Of a stretch of DNA of 64,000 bases, positions 42,203 to 51,254 are shown piece by piece. Position numbers and translations under genes: made by a program. The stretch is from Thalassospira lohafexi (lineage in GTDB: Bacteria; Pseudomonadota; Alphaproteobacteria; Rhodospirillales; Thalassospiraceae), in assembly GCF_002844275.1 (NCBI RefSeq), contig NZ_NXGX01000002.1, forward strand, positions 1 to 64,000, given 5' to 3'. The notes below the pieces were generated by a model that was not told where the DNA came from, did not search any database, and saw only the letters and a list, made by a program, of their open reading frames with translations. The first letter of the stretch is position 1; each line of letters opens with the position of its first letter.

Positions 42203-44632
42203 TTGTCTGATTTCGGCAACATATTCCGGTCTGCGATGGACCTGTATGAAGCAGGCCAGCTTGCGGAGGCTGAACAAGCCTGTCGCAAGATGACACGCGC
42301 ATTTCCACAGGCTGCAGAGGCAATGCATCTTGCCGGTCTTGTCGCCATGCGTCAGGGAAATCAGGCCGTTGCTGCCGAACGCATGGGGCGTGCGGCCATT
42401 GCCGACGCCAACAGTGCCGAAATCCAGCATGATCACGCACAAGCCTTAAAAGCCGTTGGTAAATTGCGTGATGCAATTGGCGCGTTTAAGCGCGCCATAC
42501 GGCTGTGTCCGGATGCACCTGCACTTTATTGCAATATCGCCAATACCTATCGCCAGCTTGATGAACTCGACGCAGCACGGGAAAATTACCAACATGCGTT
42601 GGAATTGGCCCCTGACGTTGCAGAAATTCATGCCAACTATGCGGCCTGCCTTTATGCGTTGGGCGATGTTGCCGGGGCTGAAACGTCCTGTTTGACTGCG
42701 CTTAAAATGCGCGATGATATCGTCAATGCACTTGTTCTGATTGGCCAAATCAGGCTTGATCAGGGACGAACTGTTTCAGCCAGCGAACCTCTGCGCCGCG
42801 CGCTTGATCTTGAGCCGGGTCATCAACGGGCCTTAACAGCCTATGGCGACGCACTTTTCCGTTTGGGACAGTTTGCCGGGGCGCAGCATTGTTTGCGTCA
42901 GGTTCTTGCGCTTGATCCCACCGATGCGCCCGCACGCCGGACTTTGGCTTTGCTCAATTTGCGGGTCGGGCAGGGAACAGAAGCTATTGGCGCGCTTGAG
43001 CCACTTTTACAGGCCAACCCTGAGGATCCTCAACTTTTGCTGATGATGGGCGAGGCGCTTAGCATTGTGGGCCGCCATAGCGAAGCCGTTGAACGGTTTG
43101 GCGCGGCAATCGGTGTTGGTGGCGGCGATGACGCGGTATTTCGCCTTGCTGTCGAATTGGCCGAAGAAGGTGATACCGCATCGGCGCAATCGGTCCTGCA
43201 AAACGGCATTGATCGCAAGATCGCAGCAGGCGAAAACGCCGCCCTGTTTAGGACGGCCCGACGGTTGCTGTTTGCCCCCGTGCCGACCAACATTGCGGCA
43301 CAGAATGACGAAGTCGTTCGTGAGTTGCTTGACGACACGATGGATGAAGACTCGCTTGAACCGGGGCTGGAGTACGTCGGTGCAGACCGCATTGATCCTA
43401 CTATTCTGACACGGTTCCCACCAGTTTGGCGTGCCGCCCTTCGTCCTGAAGGTGACAAGCAACTGCGCGCGGTTGGTCATTACTGGGAGCAGCTGGTGTC
43501 GGGATATGACGTGCCCGAAGTCAGCAAGGACAAGGTCCATAATGGCGGTAAAATCCGCATCGGGGTCGTTTCCGCCAATATGTGCGAAAATGGTATCGGA
43601 CGCTGGATTGTCGGGCTTGTGGATGCGATTGACCGGGATCGGTTCGATGTCACTGTGATCCGTCCGCCAACTGGTGAAGACGATATTACTGCGCGTATTG
43701 ACGAACATGCCGATCTTGTCGTGCCATTGCCACTTGATCCATTGCATTCCGCGCGCGTGATTGCCGGGCTTGATCTTGATGTTTTGCATTATGTCGATCC
43801 GCAGGCCGATGCCTATACAATGCTGCTGGCAAGCTGGCGTTTGGCCCCGATGCAGATTTCCGGCGGCGGTATTGCCGCAACCAGTGGCCTTTCAAATATC
43901 GATTATCATTTGATTGCCGAAGACTGGGAAACGGCAGGCGGTGAAAAACGGTTTAGCGAAAAGCTGATCCGGTTACCGGGGTTGTTTGTCAATGCGACAC
44001 GGCCAGATGACCTTGGTCTGACAACGACGGATCTGCAACGACACTGGCGCCTGGCGCAAGATAGAAATACCTATTTGTGTCCGCAGCCATTGGATGTTTT
44101 GACCGCCGAATTTGATCCGCTGATTGCCGAAATCCTGCGACTTGATGAAACGGCTGAACTTATTTTAATCGCACCGGAACGTGATAGCTGGGACGCGGCA
44201 TGGGGGCGGCGGTTTGCTGTTAATTATGCCGACGTTGCGGGACGCATGCGGTTTGTCTCGGTGCGCAATCGGTCCGATATGCTGTCACTTTTATGTGCGG
44301 TTGATGTGGTGCTTGAAAGTCCGGCATGGAATGATGCGATGCTGGCGTTTGATTGCCTCGGGCTTGGCGTGCCACTGGTGACCCTGCCCGGTAGTGCAGC
44401 CCGGTCACGGCGCAGTCATACCTGTTATCGTCAGATTTCAGTGTTTGATTGTGTGGCGTATCATTCTGCCGATTACGTTGATACCGCCCTTACGCTGGCG
44501 ACGGATAAACGTCGCCGTTCGGTCGTCTCACAGGCTATCCGGAGCCGATCCCACATCCTGTTTGGGCAAAAATCATCCTTTGACGCCTATATGCAGTTTC
44601 TTGAGAAAACCATTCAACCGGCCTATGCCTGA
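42203..44632 (+). CDS. TPR protein with SPINDLY/O-GlcNAc transferase-like C-terminus
   Basis: 809 aa. Residues 1-360 are about eight to nine tetratricopeptide repeats (ALYCNIANTYRQLDELDAAR, NYAACLYALGDVAGAETSCL). Residues 450-800 resemble the GT-B catalytic region of SPINDLY/OGT-like glycosyltransferases: IRIGVVSANMCENGIGRWIVG, MQISGGGIAATSGLSNIDYHL, and LGLGVPLVTLPGSAARSRR. The canonical OGT lysine and histidine are not confidently identified. Bacterial members often glycosylate flagellin or other proteins, but no such partner is nearby. TTG 42203 has AAGG 6 nt upstream; ATG 42236 is the alternative. Confidence 0.8.
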   Translation: MSDFGNIFRSAMDLYEAGQLAEAEQACRKMTRAFPQAAEAMHLAGLVAMRQGNQAVAAERMGRAAIADANSAEIQHDHAQALKAVGKLRDAIGAFKRAIRLCPDAPALYCNIANTYRQLDELDAARENYQHALELAPDVAEIHANYAACLYALGDVAGAETSCLTALKMRDDIVNALVLIGQIRLDQGRTVSASEPLRRALDLEPGHQRALTAYGDALFRLGQFAGAQHCLRQVLALDPTDAPARRTLALLNLRVGQGTEAIGALEPLLQANPEDPQLLLMMGEALSIVGRHSEAVERFGAAIGVGGGDDAVFRLAVELAEEGDTASAQSVLQNGIDRKIAAGENAALFRTARRLLFAPVPTNIAAQNDEVVRELLDDTMDEDSLEPGLEYVGADRIDPTILTRFPPVWRAALRPEGDKQLRAVGHYWEQLVSGYDVPEVSKDKVHNGGKIRIGVVSANMCENGIGRWIVGLVDAIDRDRFDVTVIRPPTGEDDITARIDEHADLVVPLPLDPLHSARVIAGLDLDVLHYVDPQADAYTMLLASWRLAPMQISGGGIAATSGLSNIDYHLIAEDWETAGGEKRFSEKLIRLPGLFVNATRPDDLGLTTTDLQRHWRLAQDRNTYLCPQPLDVLTAEFDPLIAEILRLDETAELILIAPERDSWDAAWGRRFAVNYADVAGRMRFVSVRNRSDMLSLLCAVDVVLESPAWNDAMLAFDCLGLGVPLVTLPGSAARSRRSHTCYRQISVFDCVAYHSADYVDTALTLATDKRRRSVVSQAIRSRSHILFGQKSSFDAYMQFLEKTIQPAYA

Positions 44633-44662
44633 CCCCGATGTCTGAGGATAGGCGGCCGGTTG
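44615..44662 (+). terminator. Possible terminator at the end of the TPR gene
   Basis: CAACCGGCC (44615-44623) pairs with GGCCGGTTG (44654-44662). The left arm is inside the coding end and the T-run is poor. Confidence 0.4.
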
Positions 44663-44700
44663 ATTTGATGTTTCATCAAGGTTTTCAGCAAAAGCTTGCG

Positions 44701-45204
44701 TTAGCTTAAGGCATCGATGTCTGCTTCTGACAGGGCGGCAGGGACGATGGTTAATGGCAACCGCAGCTGGCCAACCGTGTCGCTTTTGGTCAGGTCAGTG
44801 ATAAGCGGGCCGGGGCCCTCGGAATTGGTGCCAGCTGCGAGAACAAGAATGGAAATTTGTTCTTCTTCTTCAAGCAACGTCAGCAATTCATCCTTCAGGC
44901 GGCCTTCGCGGATAAACAGAAGCGGCATGGCGCCGGTTTGTTCATGGACATAGGCGGCCAGTTCATTGACGCGGGCTTCTGCCTCCTCGCGGGCTTCTTC
45001 CTTCATCAGGTCGCCAACAGCAACCCAGTGCTGAAATTCTGCAGGTTCAATAACACTCAATAACGCAACGCGACCGCCCGTATGTTGCGCACGGCGGCAG
45101 GCATAACGAAGTGCCTTGGTCATCTCGTCACTGTCATCAACCACAACAAGAAACGTTCGGTTTGTTGATGTGCGCAGTTCCGCATCGGCATCGTGTGAAG
45201 TCAT
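44701..45204 (-). CDS. Universal stress protein
   Basis: 167 aa, UspA fold. The strand TFLVVVDDSDEMTKALRYACRRA at the start and ILVLAAGTNSEGPGPLI near the C-terminus are typical; the ATP-binding G-2x-G-9x-G-S/T motif is only partly present (AAGTNSEGPG), so nucleotide binding is uncertain. It is likely a cytosolic stress or growth-arrest protein. It is separate from its neighbours. In the 240-bp gap to TIGR02186 no other gene is seen. Confidence 0.88.
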   Translation of the reverse strand: MTSHDADAELRTSTNRTFLVVVDDSDEMTKALRYACRRAQHTGGRVALLSVIEPAEFQHWVAVGDLMKEEAREEAEARVNELAAYVHEQTGAMPLLFIREGRLKDELLTLLEEEEQISILVLAAGTNSEGPGPLITDLTKSDTVGQLRLPLTIVPAALSEADIDALS

Positions 45205-45443
45205 ATGTAAGCCCTGATTAGTTTACCCGATCGGCAATCATGGCACTGAGTGTGGGACAGCGTCATTGGCCTGTTTCATAAAGTGTGCCGTAATTCGAGG
45301 CCTGTTTCCAAGCTGTTTTTTAGCCCGTCGGGCAAAGAATTATCTATTGAGCAGGTGCGGGAAAATTGCTGCGCACGCACAAATCTCTATTTTGAAAGCG
45401 GACAAACGGAGACGTTGGCCTTATCCGGTGACGGTTTGGGAAA

Positions 45444-46208
45444 TTATCCCTTGCGGAAGGCGACGCTTGCGACCCAGCCCGAAATCACAGCAATGATCAC
45501 GGCAATGATGCCGTAAAGTGCCGAGTAACGGTGAGCAAAGTCATAGACTTCTGCGCTGACCCCGGTTTTAGAAACCACCAACGGGGTTGTTTTGACACTG
45601 GCAATGCGTCCGTCTCGGATCAAATAGACATTGATCATATAGGTGCCGGTCGGTGTGTTGGCCGGGAAATGGATGTCGGTTCGAAACAGCTGGTTTGACA
45701 AGAAGCTGATTTTTGCCGGGCGCTGGTTAAACAAGCCAACGTTTTGCATGTTACGTACGAGTGCTTCGCGATAGGCTTTCTGGTCGACTTCCGTGATGTC
45801 GGTGGTTGCGATAAAGCGCTGATGTTCCAGACCAATACGATAATCTTTGAGCACATTATCGTTGGCAATAATGTCCATCGGTCGGTTTGATGCACTGGCG
45901 TAATATGTCGGAACGTTTTTGAAGGTTGCACTTTCGCGGTTCACCCATATTCCGACAGTGCGTTCCTTGCGCCGCACGACCATATCCTGATCGGGGCCGC
46001 GCACAGTGACGATAATGTCGCCTTCGTTTTGAACCGCACCAAACAGCAGAACATCGGTGCCGGTAAAGCCGGTTGTGATGGCAACAAGGTGGTTTGACAA
46101 ATCCACCACCAGCGCATCGGCCCAGCTGTTCTTAAGCGGTAAGGTCGCCGAGATGACGGTAACAGCAGCCATGAATGCGATGCGAAACATGTGCGGGGAA
46201 AATGACAT
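45444..46208 (-). CDS. TIGR02186 family membrane protein
   Basis: 254 aa. Signal peptide (MSFSPHMFRIAFMAAVTVIS, cleaved near WADA), a periplasmic domain (LVVDLSNHLVAITTGFTGTDVLLFGA; RRKERTVGIWVN) and one C-terminal membrane helix (IIAVIIAVISGWVASVAF). This matches the alphaproteobacterial Alph_Pro_TM family, whose members usually lie beside sulfite/TauE exporters, as here. Function unknown. ATG 46208 overlaps the last base of the TauE gene's stop region (TGATG), so the two are coupled. Confidence 0.9.
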   Translation of the reverse strand: MSFSPHMFRIAFMAAVTVISATLPLKNSWADALVVDLSNHLVAITTGFTGTDVLLFGAVQNEGDIIVTVRGPDQDMVVRRKERTVGIWVNRESATFKNVPTYYASASNRPMDIIANDNVLKDYRIGLEHQRFIATTDITEVDQKAYREALVRNMQNVGLFNQRPAKISFLSNQLFRTDIHFPANTPTGTYMINVYLIRDGRIASVKTTPLVVSKTGVSAEVYDFAHRYSALYGIIAVIIAVISGWVASVAFRKG

Positions 46209-47131
46209 CACAGGTTCCCCGGCATGATCGAATAGAGCTCGCTTGGTTCGATCACCAAATCAAACAACAGTTTGAGACAGACCGATAGCACAAGCAAACC
46301 AAGAAGTGCACGAAGGTGTTCTGCCTTCAGGCGCGATCCAAACCGCGCGCCAAACTGTGCGCCAATCACCCCACCAATCAAAAGCAGGGTAGCAAGGGCG
46401 ACATCAACCGTTTGAGTCTGGATCGACTGCAGGAATGTGACGTTTGCAGTGACAAAGATGATTTGGAAAAGCGATGTACCAATCACAACACCGGTCGGCA
46501 TACCAAGAAGGTAAATCATGGCAGGCACCATGACAAAGCCGCCGCCAACCCCCATCAGGGCCGTCAGCATGCCGACAAAGAATCCAATGACAAGGGGTAA
46601 AAGCGCACTGATGTAAAGGCCCGAACGGTAAAACCGCATTTTGAACGGCAGGCCATGAATATAGCTGTGCTGGTGTTTTTTACGGCGGCGGATACCACCA
46701 CCTTTGCGGCGCGTGCGAAAAATGGCGCGTGATGCCTCAAACAGCATCATGCCGCCAATGATGCCAAGGAAGATCACATAGCAAAGCGAAATCACAAGAT
46801 CGATCTGCCCGAGTGATCGCAACCAGGCAAAGACCCAGACGCCAACCGTTGATCCGAAGATGCCGCCGACCAGCAGAACCAGCCCCATCTTCAGATCAAC
46901 ATTGCCGCGCCGCCAATGGGCGAAAACACCTGATACTGACGATGCGACGATCTGGTTTGCTGCCGTGGCAACGGATACTGCCGGGGGGATGCCATAAAAA
47001 ATCAAAAGCGGCGTAATCAAGAAGCCGCCGCCGACGCCAAACAGGCCAGACAAAAAGCCTACACCGCCGCCCAGTCCCAGAATAAGGAATATATTTACCG
47101 ATATTTCGGCAATCGGGAGATAGATTTGCAT
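46208..47131 (-). CDS. TSUP (TauE/SafE) family exporter
   Basis: 307 aa. Seven to eight hydrophobic segments with the tandem family repeats GGGVGFLSGLFGVGGGFLITPLLI and a second GMLTALMGVGGGFVMVPAMIYLLG. TSUP proteins export sulfite, sulfoacetate or related organosulfonates. A basic loop (FRTRRKGGGIRRRKKHQ) connects the halves. It is followed without a gap by the TIGR02186 gene, and lies divergent from tusA, so sulfur compounds are the likely cargo. Confidence 0.9.
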   Translation of the reverse strand: MQIYLPIAEISVNIFLILGLGGGVGFLSGLFGVGGGFLITPLLIFYGIPPAVSVATAANQIVASSVSGVFAHWRRGNVDLKMGLVLLVGGIFGSTVGVWVFAWLRSLGQIDLVISLCYVIFLGIIGGMMLFEASRAIFRTRRKGGGIRRRKKHQHSYIHGLPFKMRFYRSGLYISALLPLVIGFFVGMLTALMGVGGGFVMVPAMIYLLGMPTGVVIGTSLFQIIFVTANVTFLQSIQTQTVDVALATLLLIGGVIGAQFGARFGSRLKAEHLRALLGLLVLSVCLKLLFDLVIEPSELYSIMPGNL

Positions 47132-47251
47132 CTTGGGGAGGCTAACAGCGTTTGATTGATTGTTATTATTCAGTCTAACATATTGTGCAAATGCAACAAT
47201 CGCCAATTGGCGCTTTATCACACAGAAACCGCTTTTTTTATAAGGTCCTTC

Positions 47252-47503
47252 ATGTCGACATCTTCAAGTGATGATTTTGATGTAATTTTGGATGCGCGGG
47301 GCTTGATTTGCCCGATGCCCGTACTCAAGGCGAAAAAAGCCCTCCGGGATGTTCCAGCGGGCGGTATGCTTAAGGTTATGGCCACAGACCCCGGATCGGT
47401 GGCGGATATGAAAGCATTTTGTGAGATGACCGGAAATCGGTTGCGATCGTCCGAGAAATCCGATGACGTTTTCATCTATCATATTGAAAAAGTCGCGCCC
47501 TGA
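47252..47503 (+). CDS. tusA: TusA-like sulfur carrier
   Basis: 83 aa. The catalytic cysteine is C20 in DARGLICPMPVLKAKKAL (the CPxP motif). TusA proteins carry persulfide sulfur for tRNA thiolation, molybdenum cofactor synthesis or dissimilatory sulfur metabolism. Together with the divergent TauE exporter and TIGR02186 gene it suggests a sulfur-handling locus. AGG 6 nt upstream supports ATG 47252; the frame extends to 47156 without a ribosome site. Confidence 0.9.
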   Translation: MSTSSSDDFDVILDARGLICPMPVLKAKKALRDVPAGGMLKVMATDPGSVADMKAFCEMTGNRLRSSEKSDDVFIYHIEKVAP

Positions 47504-47589
47504 TCCGAGGGCGAACAATACCATCGATGCTAAGCATCTATTTGCATCTGTCTGACAATGCCACGATGCCCTTAAGAAAGACGGTTTCC

Positions 47590-48072
47590 ATGCAAGACGC
47601 CCCACAAAAACTGACATGGGTTTCCTGTCGTTTTGACGAGATGACCCCGCATCAGGTTTACAGCCTGCTAAAGTTGCGCCAGCAAATCTTTATCATCGAG
47701 CAGGAATGCATTTTCCCCGAGATTGATGGTCTTGATCCGCTGTGCGATCACATCATCGCCCTTGATGGTGAGACTGTTCTCGCCGCCGTTCGCATTGTTG
47801 GACCGGGCATTGATCCTGATCATGTAGAACAAGGCGACCGACCTGCGATTGGCCGTGTTGTGGCAAGTGAAGTTTTACGCGGGAAGGGGATGGGGCGCCA
47901 ATTGATGATCCATGCGATTGACCATTGCGATCAAAAGTTTTCCGGCAAGGCGATCTATCTTAATGCGCAGCTGTATCTAAAGAAGTTCTACCAAGACGTT
48001 GGCTTTATTCAGTTTGGCAATGAGTACGAGGAAGACGGCATTCCTCACATTTGTATGGAACGCCCGGCGTAA
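47590..48072 (+). CDS. ElaA-type GNAT acetyltransferase
   Basis: 160 aa. WVSCRFDEMTPHQVYSLLKLRQQIFIIEQECIFPEIDGLD opens the ElaA signature, and GRVVASEVLRGKGMGRQLM is the acetyl-CoA loop. YLNAQLYLKKFYQDVGF follows. The substrate of ElaA is unknown. It sits 86 bp after tusA on the same strand, perhaps co-transcribed. ATG 47590 is taken as the start because the fold begins soon after; an upstream frame to 47527 exists. Confidence 0.87.
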   Translation: MQDAPQKLTWVSCRFDEMTPHQVYSLLKLRQQIFIIEQECIFPEIDGLDPLCDHIIALDGETVLAAVRIVGPGIDPDHVEQGDRPAIGRVVASEVLRGKGMGRQLMIHAIDHCDQKFSGKAIYLNAQLYLKKFYQDVGFIQFGNEYEEDGIPHICMERPA

Positions 48073-48125
48073 TCTGCTTTCTGATACATTGATATGGGTG
48101 TGGGAATAGCGCTTATTGTTAGGGA

Positions 48126-49517
48126 TCAGCGCAAACCGGTCGTTGTCATCCCGGTAAAGAATTCCAGTTGCCAGTTCATGTCATCCTCGCTAAGCGGATA
48201 TTGATTGCCGTTGCGTGGATTAAGCGTCTGACTTGGTGGGACGTGGCCCAGTTTGACCTGAATTTTAACCGCAAGGTCGGCAGGCAACCCGGCTTTCCAT
48301 GTCAGGGCCACAACCCCTTTGGCCGAATGCGTGTTGAGCACCTTTGTCACAGCTTCCGGGGGAATGCCGGCAAGAACGGAAAGGGCCGCACGGGCGAATT
48401 TAACATCATTGGCGGCAAGAGCTTTGGCGACTTCCTTGTCGGTCAGCTTCTTTTTGGCATGCATCGCAACCGCCTTGTCGTAGGCGGGTTCTTCTTCCTC
48501 TTCTCCGGCAGCAGCCGTTGCCGTCGCCGCATCCTTGCCATCGGCTTTGCCTTTGGTCGGTTCAGCTGGTGCGCCTTTTTTGGCTTTCTTCTTGGATTCT
48601 TCGGCGGGTGCTTCGCGTTTTTCGAACTCGCCAGATGCAATTCGGCGCTGGACGACTTCGCGCACGGCCTCAAGCTGATCTTTCTTAAGGTCCTTGCGCC
48701 GTTCAAGTACGCTGATCAGGTTTTCTGCAACAAACCGGGCAAGTTTACCCGCCGCAGTTGGTGGCAGTTCCGGGCGCTCGACTAAGGGCTGGTGCCATTC
48801 TGGATAATCGGGGGCACGGTCAATCAGTTGATCAAGGGTTTCTTCGCGGATTTGTGCCGAACGGTTGCCCAAAAGATGCGAAATCGCGTCTTTGTCACTG
48901 CTCGCAGCAATGGCATCGGCCAGTTTTTCGCCGACATTGCGTCGACGCGAGACAAAGCTCAGCGCGCCGCGCCCGGAGCTTCCCTCGATGATTTCAAGAA
49001 GGTCGTCTTCGCTTAGAACCGGCGAATATTGCAAGACCGGACCACACACGACACTTTCGGCATCACGCGCAAGCTGCTGAATGATCGGCTGCGGGGCGTC
49101 GGCGATGTCTTTAAGTGTCTGGGAAATAACCTGACGAACATGGACGGCCTGATCGCGCGCCAGTTTATCAAGTGCCTCATAGGTCATACGGCGGAGTTTG
49201 TCGCTTTCGTTTGGCGTCAGGCCAGCCGAAAGATGGGCGATTTTTTCGGCAAGGCTGCCACGAACGCTGTCATCTGTATCGTCGGTTAGAAAGACGTCAG
49301 CTTGTACCGGCGTTGCTTCGTTGGCGGCAATATGCCGACGCACCGAAGAATCGGTGTCGTTGGCAAGGAAATACAGGATTTCAGGGCGCGTATCATGGCG
49401 CTGGGCAAGCGTTCCGCGCACACCGGCATCGGGACTTGCCGCCATTTCCTTGGCTTCGTCGTAGGTGATGGGGGTTTCGCGTCGCTTGGTAAATACCCGC
49501 TGCAAAAATCCCTTCAT
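48126..49517 (-). CDS. DUF2336 domain protein
   Basis: 463 aa, helical repeats resembling HEAT units (RHIAANEATPVQADVFLTDD, REVVQRRIASG). A lysine- and alanine-rich low-complexity stretch lies near residues 300-345. DUF2336 is a mostly alphaproteobacterial family of unknown function. The minus-strand neighbours are GGDEF and EAL genes; the gap from the GGDEF gene is 12 bp, so this is the last gene of that operon and may act with c-di-GMP signalling. The C-terminus ends MNWQLEFFTGMTTTGLR. Confidence 0.85.
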   Translation of the reverse strand: MKGFLQRVFTKRRETPITYDEAKEMAASPDAGVRGTLAQRHDTRPEILYFLANDTDSSVRRHIAANEATPVQADVFLTDDTDDSVRGSLAEKIAHLSAGLTPNESDKLRRMTYEALDKLARDQAVHVRQVISQTLKDIADAPQPIIQQLARDAESVVCGPVLQYSPVLSEDDLLEIIEGSSGRGALSFVSRRRNVGEKLADAIAASSDKDAISHLLGNRSAQIREETLDQLIDRAPDYPEWHQPLVERPELPPTAAGKLARFVAENLISVLERRKDLKKDQLEAVREVVQRRIASGEFEKREAPAEESKKKAKKGAPAEPTKGKADGKDAATATAAAGEEEEEPAYDKAVAMHAKKKLTDKEVAKALAANDVKFARAALSVLAGIPPEAVTKVLNTHSAKGVVALTWKAGLPADLAVKIQVKLGHVPPSQTLNPRNGNQYPLSEDDMNWQLEFFTGMTTTGLR

Positions 49518-49529
49518 CGGGCATTCCTC

Positions 49530-51254
49530 CTAATCTTCGATCTTAGCCGAATTGGTTGTACCGGGGGCAGATGCAATGCCAAAGCGGCCCTTGCCGAGTT
49601 TTTTAACTTGATACATCGTTTGGTCAGCACGCTGCACAAGGAGTTCCAAATCTTCTTTCGAACCGGCTTCATGCACGGCAATCCCCACTGATATGCCCAG
49701 CGGATGGTCCTTGTCACCGGAATACTTCGAAAGTATGGCGCTTTCTTTCATCAGTGTCTTGGCACGATTTGAGGCGGCCGCCACATCAGCACCTTCAAGC
49801 CATAAGACAAATTCGTCGCCACCCAGCCGCGCAACCAGATCTGATGGGCGGACATTTTCTTCTAGCACCTTGGTTAAGGCCAGAATGGCTTCATCACCAA
49901 CCTGATGGCCGTGGATGTCGTTGACCATTTTGAAGTTGTCCATATCGACATACATCAACGATGCTGGCTCAAGGTCGCGTTGCAGGCGGCTGTGACGGCG
50001 TTTGAGTTCATCAAAGAATGCCCGGCGGTTCAGAAGTCCAGTCATACCATCTGTACGTGACAAGGTCAGAATGCGTTCATGCTGAATTGCCTGTTCGATG
50101 GCGATGCCGATTTGATCAGCAACTTCCGTCATGATCGCACGTTCGCCGTCATTGGGGTCCGGATGATTACTATCAAACAGGAAGATGACTGCACCATTGT
50201 TACGCTGGTGATAGTGGCAGGGCAGGGCAAAGACATGCCAGGTGTCAATCTGGGCGTCGAAAACTTCGCCCGATTGCTGGAGTTTCGCTAGTGCCTGTCT
50301 GGAAATCTCGTTTGCGTCTTTGTTGTCATCACCTGCTGCGATCTCCAGTTCGTTGGTTTCATCATTGCGTTTGAAAATGACACAATTTGCACAGGCCAGT
50401 GCGCGCGTGCTGGCCTCTGATGCGCCCTTAAGAACCATCAGCGGATCAATTTCATCACGCATGGTCCGCACGATATAGGTCATCAGTCGATCACGGTTTC
50501 GCGCGATTGACACTTCGCTTTCGCGGCGGCGTTGTTCAGTGATGTCATGCGCAAGACCGCGGGTGCCGATCCATTTTCCTTCGCGCGAATAAACCGGTGT
50601 TGACGATACCGCAAGACAGGCATCATTGCCGTTTGACCGGCGCAACCATACCGGAACATCGCGCACGGCCTTCTGGGTGCGGAACACGTGCTCGGCATCC
50701 TGATCGGCGATATCAAGAATGAAATGACGTGGAAAGCGGTCGACGATTTCTTCGGCGCGATAGCCAAGTGCGCCGCGCGGCGAAACAAAGATAAACTTGC
50801 CGTTTTCGTCGGTTTCCCAAGCAAATGCGGACGATACTTCGACAATGTCGCGATACCGTTGGCGCGAATCAATCAGGGCTTCGCGCAGGTTGCGGTCCAT
50901 GCTGACATCGCGCGGCAGGAGCATCACATGGTTGTTGGTCGTCGGAAGCGCTGTTAACTCAAGTGTGGCCGTGCCGCGCTGAACTTCAAAGGTCAACATT
51001 TCAACCACACCGCCGGGTGTAGTTAACGCGCGGCGGATCAGTTGGTAAATTTCGGGAAACAACCCGTCGCGAATACCATTGGCAAAACCAACCGCATTCT
51101 TATTGGCAAACAACGGAACGCCATGCGCGTCCATGACAATCACTGGTGCTTCGGCATCTGCCATCACCTTTGGATCAAGCGCAAAGACTTCTGCGTCGTA
51201 ACCTGTCAGGTCGTCACTATTATGGTCGATGGGGGCAGGATGACGGGTGTTCAT
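49530..51254 (-). CDS. PAS-GAF-GGDEF diguanylate cyclase
   Basis: 574 aa, cytoplasmic. An N-terminal PAS-like region (PVIVMDAHGVPLFANKNAVG), a second PAS (YRDIVEVSSAFAWETDENGKF), a GAF-like region (about 285-410) and a GGDEF domain with GGDEF at 478-482 and an RPSD I-site five residues before. It should synthesise c-di-GMP under feedback inhibition. Its start codon overlaps the stop of the EAL gene (ATGA), so a cyclase and a phosphodiesterase are translationally coupled. Confidence 0.9.
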   Translation of the reverse strand: MNTRHPAPIDHNSDDLTGYDAEVFALDPKVMADAEAPVIVMDAHGVPLFANKNAVGFANGIRDGLFPEIYQLIRRALTTPGGVVEMLTFEVQRGTATLELTALPTTNNHVMLLPRDVSMDRNLREALIDSRQRYRDIVEVSSAFAWETDENGKFIFVSPRGALGYRAEEIVDRFPRHFILDIADQDAEHVFRTQKAVRDVPVWLRRSNGNDACLAVSSTPVYSREGKWIGTRGLAHDITEQRRRESEVSIARNRDRLMTYIVRTMRDEIDPLMVLKGASEASTRALACANCVIFKRNDETNELEIAAGDDNKDANEISRQALAKLQQSGEVFDAQIDTWHVFALPCHYHQRNNGAVIFLFDSNHPDPNDGERAIMTEVADQIGIAIEQAIQHERILTLSRTDGMTGLLNRRAFFDELKRRHSRLQRDLEPASLMYVDMDNFKMVNDIHGHQVGDEAILALTKVLEENVRPSDLVARLGGDEFVLWLEGADVAAASNRAKTLMKESAILSKYSGDKDHPLGISVGIAVHEAGSKEDLELLVQRADQTMYQVKKLGKGRFGIASAPGTTNSAKIED

